A stretch of DNA of 64,000 bases, taken from positions 3,746,001-3,810,000 of the forward strand of contig JARUPZ010000011.1 in NCBI GenBank assembly GCA_031213475.1. The letters are read 5' to 3'. Positions 12,201-24,226 of the stretch are shown here, in pieces. Made by a program: the position numbers and the translations under genes. The notes beneath the pieces are model-generated. The model ran no database searches and had not been told where the DNA came from. It saw only the letters and a list, made by a program, of their open reading frames with translations. The stretch's first letter is position 1; every line of letters starts with the position of its first letter. The stretch is from Nereocystis luetkeana. Lineage: Eukaryota > Sar > Phaeophyceae > Laminariales > Laminariaceae.

Positions 12201-12840
12201 CAACGCGTATAGTACACAAGGATACGTACCCTGATTGTTCATCTATCGCGATCTTGGGCATGATCTGGCCCCTCTGTCATCGTCAGATCCGCAGTGAAGA
12301 AGGGAGAGAGCGTGCCGGTTTGGTATCTTCTGTGGTGCAGCGCTGTGTTCTAACGAGCCGATACCAGAAAAAGCAAAACAACACCATCTATCTTATCTGT
12401 ACGAGTAGAAGATAGTGTGCTGAGATTGCTCGTCATCCGGAGCTCAAGCTTCGGGGTCGACAAAGTATTTAGAATGTAGGATTGGTGGCTTGAACTACAA
12501 CACACAGCAGTAAAAAATAACTTTTATTGTGGCGAGGGTCGAAAATTCAGATGTACTGCCTGTACGGACAGTATAATTACGCTATTATTATTACGGGGGG
12601 CCATAGTTAATAGGACCTATGGTATACATGAAAACCTATATATCTAACCATTTTTACCAACACTATTTGGTCCTATTAACTATGCCCCCCCGTAATAATA
12701 GTCGTATGTGTGCCAGGTATTATAATGCCGCTATCCTTGTACTCACCACTACGCAGCTACGAATGCACAAATAATGTATTGTTAGTTGGTTGAAGCTTTA
12801 TTTCTGGCTTATCATCAATGATGTGTATACTTGTAGTGGA
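9262..12840 (-). other. Long intron/intergenic stretch inside gene A
   Basis: No exon could be supported in about 3.6 kb. It holds short dispersed repeats: ATTCTGGGAGAAGGGATCTT near 9,790 is shared with 16,410 in slightly different form, and a ~55 bp repeat at 11,256-11,310 is shared with 21,460-21,515. It also holds telomere-like GGGTTAGGG at 9,962, a clustered triple TACCWGGTA at 11,771-11,793, and a MITE at 12,582. The copy B equivalent (31,371-35,790) is similarly empty. Confidence 0.45.
12582..12701. mobile_element. MITE-1 copy, well preserved
   Basis: Near-perfect terminal inverted repeats: TTATTACGGGGGGCCATAG at the left faces CTATGCCCCCCCGTAATAA at the right. Inner arms are TTAATAGGACC and GGTCCTATTAA. 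The core is AT-rich and non-coding. Flanking TA dinucleotides fit a TA target duplication, as shown unambiguously for the copy at 53,986. Confidence 0.85.
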
Positions 12841-12844
12841 GGAA

Positions 12845-14400
12845 ACTCCTCGACGGCTGTCACGTCAAGGGGTAAGAGTGCCGTCAACCGAAATATTCGA
12901 GTTCACGAACTACTGCTGCTGTTGTATTAATAGTTTATTAGTCCAGATATTTCGATGACGGCTGTCTGCTGAGGGACAAGAAAGAGGGGTTTTCGGCAAA
13001 ATAGTTTTTCGGCAACCGAAAGGAGTACCTCTCAGAGGTGTGAACGGATCCCTTGCAGGCGAGGACAACCGAGCACAGGGCGTGCAGATCACCCTTGGCT
13101 CCGTGCAGTGCAAGTAGAGTGACCACATGCCTCGGAAGGCAATGCGGAACGGTGTCATTGCCTCTCGACTCGGGGCTGAAACTGTGAAGCTGGCACAGAG
13201 GCTCGCATGCATCCCCAATCAACAATGTCGGTTCATCGTCTAGTCTTGACCCGTCACGGTCTACTAGGACGTTATACATTGTTAATCTAGTCTGGAGTTT
13301 CTTGACGTCTCCGTCAAGGGGCAAGAGTGCTGTCAACCGATGGGGATGTGAAACGGACCAACATGTGTTTTTTTTCTTCAAATTTTGGTCCCCCAGAGCC
13401 TTAGCTTTGCTCAAACTTTGGTTGGTGTGTCGGTGCTTGACTCTATCGATGCACGAGAGCACAAGTTTGATCTGTTTTTGATTGTCGATCCGTCTCAGGC
13501 TCGCGGAACACCAATCGAATATATAGGATACCCCCACACCTCTGATCGGGACGCTCACAACCACAAAGCGATCTTCATAATGTGAAAACTTCCTGCAGTA
13601 CGGAGAAAAGAGATCTATCGACAATGCATCGTAAGTTTCTTGTGCTGCGCACCCGAACCTCCGAGCAGATGATATTTCCCAGCAGTGCCACCATCCCGCA
13701 CGGGATCGGGACACTCCTGCGCGATTTGATACACTCGGAGAATTGGGTGTGCAGTACAAGTACCTTACGATGCATCACTATTGGTAGGTCTCTCTTCTGT
13801 GCGGAGATGTACTACTGTGTAGTTTCAATGCAAGGAGTTCATTGACGGCTAGCCGTCAAGAGGCAAGGAGGGTGCCGTCAACCGAAATCTTCGATCTGAT
13901 GCACGTGGGAGAATTTGGAGAAGTTAACCTTTCCGACAAACAAAGCGCTTCTGCGTGATTCTCGACAAGCACAGGGCGTAGAAATAGTACCCTCGGTTCG
14001 GTACACTACAGTGCAAGTCGAGCGATGCAATGTATGCCTCGGAGGGGTACGCAGAACTTTGCCATGGCCGACCGAGAGTCGGAGCTGAAAGCTGAAAGTG
14101 GGCACACGCCTGCATCCATTTTCAAGAAAACATGTCATGATGTCCATTGACGGTCTACTGGACAGCAGTTTGACCCGTCAAGGTCTGTTTTGACTCTTCT
14201 AAGTACTGGTTTTAGGGCCTGGGGGTTGAGAAACGGACCAACGGCAGCAGCAGTTTGTGACCGCAGGACTAGGTCCTGCTTGGCTTGTGGGTATCGCTCA
14301 AACTTTGGTTGCTGTGCCAGTGCATGGTCATATCGCTGCCCGAGAGCATAGCTTCCGCCTACTGTCGTTATAAGGACATGCTATCTCAGGCTGCGACATT
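12845..14400 (-). repeat. Internally repeated exon/intron modules of gene A
   Basis: Two rounds of a ~0.9-1.0 kb module. Each holds an X-type segment resembling the end of exon 1 (13,653-13,716 and exon 1 itself), a Y-type segment (about 13,045-13,190 and 13,991-14,091), and intron sequence. Intron parts repeat too: TTGACGGC...GTCAAGGGGCAAGAG inverted-repeat blocks at 12,849, 13,303 and 13,842, and CAAACTTTGGTTG at 13,409 and 14,290. The same modules occur at 35,790-37,420 in gene B. Y segments start after TTTCAG and stop at conserved GT sites, but their reading frame does not agree among copies, so I do not call them coding. Confidence 0.65.
13653..13716 (-). pseudogene. X-type exon of gene A, probably decayed
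   Basis: Conserved end ATCATCTGCTCGG and donor GTGCGCAGC, as in exon 1 and the gene B X exon (36,749-36,832). The frame giving VALLGNIICSEVR matches those exons, but the only good acceptor (CGCGCAG) leaves 64 bp, not a multiple of three. Gene A may therefore skip or have lost this exon, or use an acceptor I did not identify. Confidence 0.45.
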
Positions 14401-14536
14401 ACTATTAATAACCGATTAGGAAGCCCTCGCACCCCAACCAGGGCCTGGTACCTGGCATGCACTGAAAAACAAACCAAAGCAAAGCAGAAAATACACCCAT
14501 CATAAGAAAGCATCACAAATAGCTCGTGTTGCGCAC

Positions 14537-14821
14537 CCGGTTCTCCGGGCAGACGATATCGCCCATGACGGCCACGACCCCATAGACCTCCGTGAGTTCA
14601 TCGGGGAGGTCGTCGCACGACGAGATGGTCAGCAATTCCCCCGCTTCTTCATCGGCGTCGCCAGGCGGGCCCGGTTCGTTCTCTGCCTTGACTGCGATGG
14701 AGTGGCTGATGCCGAGCAAAACCGCAAGCAGCACCAGCAGAGGCAGCCTTGCCAGAATAAGACCCGCCCGCCGATGATGCCTTGAAGCTCGGCCTGGTGA
14801 TCCGCCCAACGCACTTGCCAT
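14537..14821 (-). CDS. Gene A exon 1 with signal peptide
   Basis: The ATG at 14,821 opens 95 codons ending at donor GTGCGC, phase 0. The N-terminus is basic (RASRHHRRAG) followed by a hydrophobic core LARLPLLVLLAVLLG and a plausible cleavage near AVKA-EN, so the product should enter the secretory pathway. An acidic linker (GDADEEAGE) follows, then DDLPDELTEVYGVVAVMGDI and VCPENR. The start was chosen because it aligns codon for codon with the gene B start at 37,841 (94 codons, one codon shorter in the hydrophobic core). A stop follows soon after the donor if unspliced, which supports the splice site. Function unknown. Confidence 0.8.
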
Positions 14822-15343
14822 CGTGCTTATCTATCCCTCTCCTGTCTTCGAATCTTACGGCTTGCGGTGCTGGGGCTTCTCGCGGGATTGCAAGATACCA
14901 GAAATTGCAGGCCGTGTGGATGGAGATGTGGGGGTGGAGAGGACCGCCGCTTTTGAGTGGCACCAGAAACAAGAACTGAACAGATGTTTTTTGGCAGCCG
15001 CAAAGCAAGAACAACAAAAAAGGCATGTGCAACATTGTTGGAGCACGTGGTTCCAGGATTTGACATGCCTGATTTGGAATAATGCCAGGTACTCATAATA
15101 TTATGTATTCATATTCCATACTACTGGCACCTAGTATATTCTATCGTAGATTGGTGGTGTTGATGTGCGATGTATTAAAATACCGGTTTGTGTTGGTGTT
15201 ATGCGCGTGCATGCGCAAAAGACGCTTCCTGAAGAGCATCTCTACCCCTCTCTGTAACTGCTTGGAAGACAAGCAAGCACTGCTGATGGTTGGCTTGGGG
15301 ATAGTAAGGTACTTTTCCGGGCTGTTTCACGAGTCAGGTTAAA

Positions 15344-15690
15344 CCGCACGGGTCGGGTCGGGTCGGGTCGGGTCGGGCCGGGCCGGGCCGGGTCGGCTGA
15401 CCCGCGAAACGTTTGAGATGCGTTGACGTGTCCCGACCCGCTAGATTTGAAAACCTAGCGACCCGACTCCGCCCGACCCGGGAGATTTGAAAACCTTTCA
15501 CCCGGCCCCACTCGCGGGATTTGAAAACCTTCTGACCTGATCCGCCTCGATCCGTGAGATTAAAATACTCTAGACCCAACCCGACCCGACGTGATCTGTT
15601 AGATTCCAACTGACCCGTGTGGTGTACAGGTCATGTCGCGTGTCGGATCACTTTTTGACCCGCGATAAACGTTATCCCGACCCGCGGGTT
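15344..15690. repeat. GGGTC-type minisatellite upstream of gene A
   Basis: Starts with about five GGGTC/GGGCC pentamers, then ~40 bp units with ACCCGACCCG...GAGATTTGAAAACCT. A larger array of the same family lies at 38,795-39,635 upstream of gene B, so it belongs to the duplicated locus. A long open frame across it is a by-product of the repeat. Confidence 0.85.
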
Positions 15691-16255
15691 TGACCCACGG
15701 GCCTGGCCCATGGATCGGCACCTTCAAAACAATTTAATAGATACCGGTACCTGGTATGTTTGTACCCCGGAGGGACACGTGGTCTGGCTGTAGTAGGTAT
15801 GAGTGGATGTATGTATGCATGTGAACCTGAACATGTAAGTAGGTTTGGCGGTGTTTTACGGCGTTTAAAATAGATACCAAGTACCAAAGACGTATCGACA
15901 CGAGAGAGACCTTCAGGCAGCAAGCAGGATTGTTTTTTCACTGTCCGATACGAGAGCAGGATTCTCAGGGACGACCACTGGTCAGAGAAAAACACTCGTG
16001 GGTAAACGTGGACTGACCCTTGTCCTATGTTATACAGTAGTGTGGCCACGGCACCGTACATACGCACCTTCTGCATCTTTTGCTGGGCCTATTGCTGAAC
16101 GTACGTACCTATTGCACCTAAGGTAACCTACTGAATCAGATGTACTACTACTTACTGCTGTTGCAAACGTATCTACTCACGTGATATATAGTTTTGATAG
16201 GGTTCGCCAAAACGAAGGTCGTAGATGGTGATCCATGTTGAATGTACAACTACTT
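15691..16255. other. Flank shared with copy B, no gene
   Basis: Bases 15,700-15,900, including CTTCAAAACAATTTAAT, match 39,070-39,230. A TACCTGGTA motif lies at 15,748. I see no coding sequence. Confidence 0.45.
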
Positions 16256-16259
16256 CACA

Positions 16260-17965
16260 CAAACTATCAGGCCTACTACACCATGTTCTTTTAACTTGCT
16301 GAACCTTCTTGCCCTAAATGAATAGGTAGGGACCACCAGCTTCACGAGCTCCAGCCAACAGCCAACGATAGCATATTCGTTCTGGGGAGTTGCAGAAGGA
16401 GTAGGTTTAGCAATCTGGGAGAAGGGATCTTTAGGGATGTTTTTGACTCGAAAAATGCATGGCAATACGTATAAAACCTTACCGTTCCCGGGTGACGCTG
16501 ACTTTACGAATCCCAGCCAATCAGGAAAGAGGCAGTGGGGCTGGGGTTTCAGCACCGTGCCGGGCGGTAATTTCCAAAATGGCCACCGTTTTTGTCCCCG
16601 GTGTGTCGCAGTTGCATATATAGATATATATGTATATATAATATATGGAAGGATGTCTGATCCGGGGATGGGACCTGATCTTCCCCGTTTGGCGCTGACG
16701 CCACGAACCCTCAGTCTATCAGCATTCGGCCAGGAAGATTGGATTTTTCACGCCCTGCGAGGCGATATGGACCAGGGCGACCACTCTTTTCGTTCACGTT
16801 GTGTTGAAGTTTCAGATGCAGGGAAGATTTTGTGATACGGGGATAGAACCTGATCCTCCCCGGTGGCGCTGGCTCCACGAACTCCAGCCAATCGACCATG
16901 ATGAGCCGGTGGGGTTGGTTTGTCCACACCACGGTGCGGGGCAGTATCGACCCTGGGAATCGCCTTTTTCGACCACGGTTAGCTGGAGTTGTACTATATA
17001 CTAGATATTTACGCAAGGGTTTTTGATCCGGGGAAGTGGCCCTATCCTCTTCGGATCGCGTTGGCTCCACGAATCCCAGCCGATCATCAATCAGCCGGTG
17101 GGGTTGAGGTTTGCACAAGTAAGTGGTAATAGGGGCGACCATCGTTTGCGTTCGCGTTGTGTTGGAGTTACAGATATATGTAAGGTTTTCTGGTCCGGGG
17201 ATGGAACCTGATCCTCCCCGGTGGAGCTGGCTCCATGAACTTCAGGCAATCAACAATGAGCCGGTGGGGCTGGGTTGTCCTCACGGTGCAGGGCAGTATC
17301 GACCTGGGGAATCGCCTTTTCATCCCCGGTGTGTTGGACTTGCACTATTAATATACACCAGGAATGTATGCAAGGGTGTTTGATTCGGGGATGCGACCCT
17401 ATCCTCTCCGGATGACGTTGGCTCCCCAAGCCCCAGCCAATCATCAACCAATCAGTGTGGTTGGGATTTCCACACCGTGCGGAGCGGTATCGATCAGGAC
17501 GACAACAGTTTTGGTCCACGTTTGTTGTGCTGAAGTTCCCGATACATGGAAGGATTCATGAGCAGGAGATGGGATTTTATACTCCCCGAGTGGCGCTGGC
17601 GCCACGAACCCCAGCAAATCAGGAACAAGGCAGTGAAATTAGTGCTCATACCTTGTGACGACCCGGGGGACTGCCGCTTTCGCCTCCGGTTTGATGGGTT
17701 TGCGTGTTTATAGAAGGTTTTATGTTCCAGGGATGTAACCATCTCCTCCCCCGATGGCGCCGACTCCACGAACCCTCCCCAATCAGCAATGAGCCATTGG
17801 AGTTGGGGTCGTCTACATAGTACGTGGTGGTATCGACCTGGAGGACCACGGTCTTCGTCCCGGATGTGTTGGAGTTGCAGATGTATAGAAGGATTTCTGA
17901 TCCCGGGATGGGATCATATTTTCCCCTGGTGGCGGTGGCTCCATGAATCTCAACCATTCAGTAAC
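16260..17965. repeat. ~167-188 bp satellite array 1
   Basis: Tandem, diverged units. The landmark GGGGATGGAACC...CTCCCCGG falls near 16,666, 16,839, 17,027, 17,197, 17,385, 17,563, 17,730 and 17,906, giving spacings of 173, 188, 170, 188, 178, 167 and 176. Other constant parts are GGCTCCACGAACCCCAGCC, CCAATCA, CCGTGCGGGGC and TGTTGGAGTTGCAGATATAT. No frame is conserved. The unit length is close to a nucleosome repeat. Confidence 0.88.
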
Positions 17966-19940
17966 ACGCAATAGAGCCCGAGTATCGTGGTAAGGGAATG
18001 GAACGCACTATCTGAACTGGCTAGGAAGGCAGCTTCTCTTGACTTATTTTTGTGTTGTCGTATTATTCGTTTTCCTGCCGAGAGAAAACGGAGCTGGTGA
18101 GAGTTATTCGATAGGGACTTGATTCCAGGCATCTAGCCCACTCTGCTCTCCTTCTATTCATCTGCTAGATGGGTAAGGACACTTGTCCGAGGAACTTTCC
18201 CCGGCCGCTTGTCTACTCTTCTCCTATCGGCTATCCTAACCATTGTCCTGCAAAAGAAACTTCAGAGCCCCGAGAATATTCTTTGGGTGTTACACGGATT
18301 TGATACTAATAATACGGCTATCCCATGACCACTCAATAGCCCAACACTAGTCCATATCACATTAGCCACCCTGAATAGTCGAATATGCAGTCAAAGGATG
18401 ATACCGAAATCATCCGAAAAGACCGGAAAAGGAGATGAAAAATGCGGCTATTTGAAACAACGAAATTATGCTATAGATTTCCCCGCACCTCGTAGTGAGG
18501 CCTACAGTAGGCGTCACGGACGGTATTATTGGCAGAACCGCCCGCTGAAAGAGGGGGTCAAAAGCCAAAACAGAAACGGACAGGAGCCGAAGGTTTTGGG
18601 ACGGAGAAGGGGTCGAAGGTGTCCACGGGTGGTGTGTCACGGTGAAACGTCGACCACATACTCGTCGGTTTAGTAGTTTAATAGGGGCCGAATGGTATCC
18701 GTGGGGCATGAGTATGGGAAGGGCAACCCCACTCAAGTCAAGTCGATGCTCGGCATGGAAGGCGCGCAGTACGAGCGGTGGAAATATAGTGGGGGGGCGG
18801 CAGCGGGGGCATCAAGCCCACCCAAACCGATACTCGGGTCGGAAGACTTGTATGCCGGAAACCAAAACATAGGCTCAGAAGGGAGCGGTGAGGATGGTGT
18901 CTGGAACGGTGTCGAGGCGAGCGGCTGCTATTCCCATGTGGTCGGTGTCGCCGCGGTAGACTTTGAAAATAGGGGGGATTGTGTCTCGAACAATGTCGAG
19001 GGGAAATCCCATAAATTCATCTCAAAGGAGCGGCAATACTCCCCGAGTTGTCCCCCTCTCCAAGAGCTACAACAGTGGTCTCTGGAAGCGCCGTACATGG
19101 CGTGGAGGAGAGAGGTCGATAGCCGGAGGCTACATCGTGGTGGAAGGGGCCAGGTAGTGGCCGATAGGCGGTGGTTTCGGTGCGGTGGGAACCCACTCAT
19201 AGACGCTGGTAGCGAGGTCATGGCTTTGGTGGAAACGGCGGAGACCAGTGGGCAGCGGCTCGCAAGGTCCGCAGGGGTCGAGGTAGGCTGTTGTGGAGAA
19301 CCGGAAGAAGCTCCAGCGTTTGATGGCCTCGACGTCAACACCCCAGGTTAAGTCATGGCGTTGGTTCCAGTACTTTTTCAGGACCCGAAGAACCAAGATG
19401 CGCTGCCGAGTCGCGCTGTCAATCAATTACTCGGTGTTGTGCGGCACCGTCAAGTGTTCGGCAGAGTCGTCAAAACCACGGAGGGAACAGGAGTCTGAAA
19501 GGTAGTACTGTAGAACGCTGGGTGAGACTTCGCGGGAAATTGTCCGAACAATACTTCCGAACGTAGACTGCCTGCGGTATGCAACTAGACAGAGGGCAGT
19601 GGGTTAAATTTCCCGGGTGAGCTCCTAGTGTTGCTGGGGAAAACGTCGACACGGGCGCGTTTACGGGGGGGGCTGTCGCCATGTAGAGTCGGCGGGGATG
19701 GAGGCCGGTTCGAACGGACAGCGCTGGTTGGAATCCTCGCGTTCGCCGGGGAATAGTTCGGCAGAGCCGAGTACCCGGGAGGGTCCACGAGGGCGCGCGT
19801 ACGCGGGGCGTGGATACCCTGGGGGACCCTGTCTCCAAGTACTTGGTGAACAGGGTTAAAATCGCTAGGAGACGCTATACCTGTGGTGGTCCAAGTCTTC
19901 GCAAGGGCTGAGGCTCGGCAGGAGGACGGGTCAGGGGGCT
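17966..19940. other. Single-copy stretch between satellite blocks, no confident gene
   Basis: GC-rich. Open frames exist on both strands (plus 18,692-19,351, 219 codons; minus 18,928-19,341, 137 codons), as expected of GC-rich DNA. A minus-strand frame near 19,009-18,880 reads GFPLDIVRDTIPPIFKVYRG and then DTDHMGIAAARLDTVPD. It looks more protein-like than its surroundings and could be a relic of a mobile-element polyprotein, but I cannot place it in a family. Confidence 0.3.
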
Positions 19941-19944
19941 CAGG

Positions 19945-20300
19945 ACGTGTTCTGGTCGACGGTGGGCCAGTCGGGTATGGGTACTCACACCGTGCGGGGT
20001 CGATATAAACCCCCGGTACCATTGTTTTTATCTTCGCTGTGCTGGAGTTGCAGGTGCGTGGAAGGATATCTGATCCGGGCACGGAACCTTATCCTTCCCG
20101 GGTGGCGCTGGTTTTCCGAAGCCCAGGCTATCAGCATTTAATGAGTCAGTGGGTTGGCTTTTTCACTCTGTGCGGGGCGATTCGACCCGGGAAATTGTCG
20201 TTTTCGCCCCGCTGTGTGTTGAAGTTGTACATATATCTATGGAAGGTCAGAGGGGATGGAACACTATCCTCCCCAGGTGGAGCTGCCCTACGCTGGCTCT
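19945..20300. repeat. Satellite units between arrays 1 and 2
   Basis: About two diverged units of the ~175 bp satellite, with the landmark at 20,079 and 20,253. They are separated from array 2 by 20,301-20,985. Confidence 0.75.
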
Positions 20301-20985
20301 ATTGCTAGAATAATGCTTGTTCTGCGCCAGCCTTCTAGAAAATACCAGCAGCCTCTGGCATGTATTAGGCCAATGGGTAGAACTGGAATCAACCGATAGA
20401 ATGCCGATTAGTTTATTTGAAATGTAAATAACTGTAAGCCAGCAACAATGCGGGTCTTACGGCTCGGAGATCGCCTCGGGATTGTCGCCAATGCTAAGCG
20501 TGCGACTGTTACAACTCGGCGCGACATGAGACCCAGTGTTCCACTGGTTGTGACGGTCCGCCTCTACCCATGGGGCAAGACGGGGCTGAAACGGTCTGCA
20601 TTGCGAGACTGTGTTGACTGTCGTACGGACAGACCGACAGACTACCAGCATTTAATTATGACCTTTTCTTCAAGTACTGTAGTACAAGCGCCAAAAACGA
20701 CGCGCTTCGCGCGCCATACTGTTTCTTACTGGACTTCGCCTAACGAAGATCGTAGGAGTGAATGGTGTTCACGCCAACAGTTACTACATTTAGCGCGTAT
20801 TACATGCCGTATTGGTGTGGTGTTGTGCAATGTTTCGTTGCTATGCTGCTGCACGTCGTTGAGCGGTGGACTTCTGCCTAATCGAGAACCGAGTTTGCAC
20901 CGACTATCATTGGCGAACTGGGATTATTTTTTTTATATTTTAATGACCACACCAAACATAATATAATATTGTACTCCCCGATTTC
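20301..20985. other. Unassigned spacer
   Basis: Holds a plus-strand open frame of 172 codons (20,448-20,966) with no recognisable motif, no second copy and no splice support. I do not call it a gene. Confidence 0.3.
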
Positions 20986-23680
20986 CTTCCGGAGATGGAG
21001 ACGTATCCTCCCCTGGCGCCGTTTGTGTCGCGAACCCTAGCTCCCAATCCCCAGCCCAGAATTTCTAATAAGGAGACGGAGCCGTACCCCCCTCTGGTTC
21101 CGTTGGCTTCATGAGTCCCAGCCAATCAGCAGTCAGCCAATGCCATCCAATTTTCCTGAAAAACGATAAACACCTTTCCGGTGAGAAGGATAATCGAACC
21201 TATATTACCTTTTCTTTTCGAAAAGTTATGTCCCCTTGCGGTTAAATTTTAATCTACAATACCTGGTACAAAAGTATGGATCATACGTACCTGGTATCGA
21301 TGATCGAGACCGCCAATCTATCAATGCTGATTTCGATTTGTATTGGTGTGAGCGACAGCTGTCACGAGTGACTATCAAATTTCACTGTGTAACCATGTTT
21401 TACTTTGAGGGAACTGCTTCTGCAAAATTAAAAAACAAACAATTCTTTCAGGAAAGTGATGAGTGATCAATGTTGAAGATCATGCTGCACATTGTCGGAT
21501 GGTAAGGGAGGTAATAACTATTTTGGTTCTTATTGTCACTTGGAAACAACAGACAAATCTGAAAAATGGGAACGAAACAAAAAATGAGAACGGACGGGTT
21601 TTTTTAGAAAGCAAACCAAATCTGTACAACTCCAAGAAAAAAAGTTGACAGTCCTGTGGGGCTGTACAGCAGCCTTCGAATGAGCTGTCGCTCAGGCTGG
21701 AAGTCCTCGGCATCGCCGCGGTAGCCAGCATCTAGAGAAATCACAATAGAGCCAGCGTATATCGCTTTTTGCGCCCACCCAAAGGCACGAGATGGAGCAT
21801 GACCGTTCTGACGAGCTCCTCTCACAGGGCTGGCCAAGGGGTTTCGCAGGATCATTTTGGTTATCTGATACACCACATGGTTCTGGAGATACGGCTTGGT
21901 TCTCATTTTAGGCTTCGTTCCCATTTTTCCGATTTGTCTGTTAAACGCTATTTTCAATGGTGTAACCCCGGGTTGGGGTCGCGAACTCCAGCCCCGAACC
22001 CACCATGACAGCCAAAGCTGTATGGTCAGGAGATGATGAGTATCCTGCACGACTGTAGTGCCACTGGCTTCACAGACTCCGCTCAATTCACAATAAACCA
22101 AGGGGATATCCGAGGTTGGGCGTGGTATTGCCCCGGGACATCACGGATTTCGTCCTCATTTCGTTGGAGTAGACACGAATTTCTGAGCCAGGGAAGGAGC
22201 GTCCTCCGGTGCTGCTCTACTGAACGTGATTCACATCGTTCGAGGCGGTTTTTCCACGGGAGGTCATGGCTTTCGTCCCCGATTGGCTGGAGTCGTAAAC
22301 TTATGTACGGATTTTAACCGGGGGGTGAGGTCGTACCGTTCCCATATGATTCTACCCGGTTAAAATCCAACTCCAACTCTCAGCAAACAATATGATTCTA
22401 ATCAGGGAATAGGACCCTGTCCTCTCCGGGTGCGGTTGGCGACAGATTCCAGCCAATCAGCAATCATCACATGGGGTTGGGGTTCCCACACCGCGCCGGG
22501 CGGTATCGACCGGTGAGGATTACCATTTCTGTCCCCGATTCGTTCGAATTGTAGAGAGATGGAAGGATTCTTGGTCTAGGGATAGATTAGTGTCCTTCCC
22601 GGGTGCCGCTGGCTTCACCAACCCCAGCAAATAAATGGGCAATCAACCAATGCGGGTGGATTTTCCGCATCGCGCGGACCGATTTATTTGCGGAAATCAT
22701 CACTTTCGTCTCCGATTCGTAAGAGTTGTAGAACGCTTCCTACTCCGGGGATGGAGCCGTGCCCTCCCCGAGCGTCGCTGGTTTCACGAACCCCAGTCAA
22801 TCAGCAATCAGCCGAAGGAGTCGGCGTCTCCACATCGTGTGGGGCCGTATCGACTCGGGAGATCACTGTTTTAGCCCCCGATTCGTCAGAGTTGTAGATG
22901 AATGGAAGGAATTTAGATCTAGGCATGAGACGCTATTCTTCCCGGGTGTCGCTCGCTTCATGAACCCCAGCCGATTCACAATTAGCCAATGGGGTTGAAG
23001 TTCCCAAACCGTGCGGGGCGTGATCGTCCCGGGGGATCACCGAGTCCGTATTTGATTCATCGGAGGTGTGGATGTATGGAAGGGTTGATGATGCGGGGAT
23101 GTACTAATGCAGTGCCCTCCCTGGGTACCGCTAGCTGCACGAAGTCCACACAAACAGCAATCAGCCATTCATTGGTTAGGTTTGGGCTTTACACACAGTG
23201 TGGGGCGCTAGCGGCCCAGGGGGTAATTATTTTCGTCTCCGGTTCGTCGGAGTTGTAGAGATGTAGGAATATCCTTGAATCGGGAATGGAACACTATGCT
23301 ACTCGGGTGCCCCCGAATCGTGACATCCCCACGACGGGGAACTCTAGCCGAGCGCCCGGCGCTCCCCTATTGAGCAAGGGGGAGCGTGGAGACCCCCTTG
23401 ACTAATGGCGTGCCGGGAAAGTTGGAACCAGTCAATGCGGTTGGGGTTTCCACACAGTGCAGGGCGCGTCGTCCCGGGAGGTCATCGTTTTCGTTCCCGA
23501 TTTGTCTAAGGTGTAGACGTAATGACCAATTTTTGAACCAGGGATTTGACTTTACTGTCCTCGGGTGTGGCGTGACCGTGGCGTCGCTCCGAGGGGAAAC
23601 TCTCGCCGCGCGCCCGGTGCCCCCCCATTGGGCGATGGCCGGTGAGGAGACCCCCTTGATCAATTGCGTGACTATACATT
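20985..23680. repeat. ~167-188 bp satellite array 2, interrupted
   Basis: Further units of the same satellite, with landmarks near 22,404, 22,580, 22,747, 22,921, 23,094 and 23,283. The AGCCAATCAGCAATCAGCC motif is prominent. The array is interrupted at about 21,180-21,960 by unrelated sequence that carries two TACCTGGTA motifs and the ~55 bp repeat also found at 11,256. The right end has two longer variant units (near 23,330 and 23,580) with GAGACCCCCTTGA. Confidence 0.85.
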
Positions 23681-24226
23681 TCGGGCTTGGAGCACGCTTT
23701 TTGACAACCATTTGCCGATTACAATTTACAAGCGGTCCACCCACTACTACGCCAGTGGAGCCGGGCACGGTAGAACAAACACGTACCTGGTACTGCGACT
23801 TTACAACTATCTAATGCAATGCTGCTCTAAGAAACATCAGCTCTAGTTGTGTGCACGTATAAGCAATGCCTTTGTTTTTGTTGGACATTACTGCATTGCT
23901 GCTCCTGCCGCTTCTCCTGCGACGATCGCGCAAGTACGATCGACCGCAAAGGGAGCGACGGCGCGACCGAAGAAGCGAACGGCGCGGGCGGCGGTCGGCC
24001 GAGCGAAAACGCGTCGAGCGAACGGGTACCGATAACGGCGCGGTTGCACCGGCTCGTGGACAAAAAAAACGTTATACTGCTGAGGGGAGGGGACGATGGC
24101 ACCCCTGATACATGGTTGTGGAGTAGGACCACGCACTACAAACGCCAGTGGACCCGGGAACGGTAGGCAGGGAACTGCTCAATATGTTGCTGCTGTAGCA
24201 CTGTTTGTATCTACTACTTTTACCTG
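23681..24226. other. Spacer before locus copy B
   Basis: No supported gene. It contains GATCGCGCAAGTACGATCG and a Pol-III-unlike AC-rich run; an open frame of 105 codons here is unsupported. Confidence 0.3.

Noticed and set aside
12845-14091. Y-type segments as coding exons with LHCTEPR-type peptides
   Set aside because: Splice-like borders are conserved, but lengths and frames disagree among the four copies and two would contain stops.
15334-15609. Arg/Gly-rich minus-strand frame and matching frames at 38,613-39,425
   Set aside because: Produced by the GGGTC minisatellite, not preserved between the two arrays.
18692-19351. 219-codon plus-strand frame as a gene
   Set aside because: GC-rich region with long frames on both strands, no motif, no duplicate, no splice signals that extend it.
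16260-23680. 5S rRNA or other RNA gene cluster suggested by regular ~175 bp spacing
   Set aside because: No 5S box A/C motifs or rRNA-like conserved stretch; units are too diverged.
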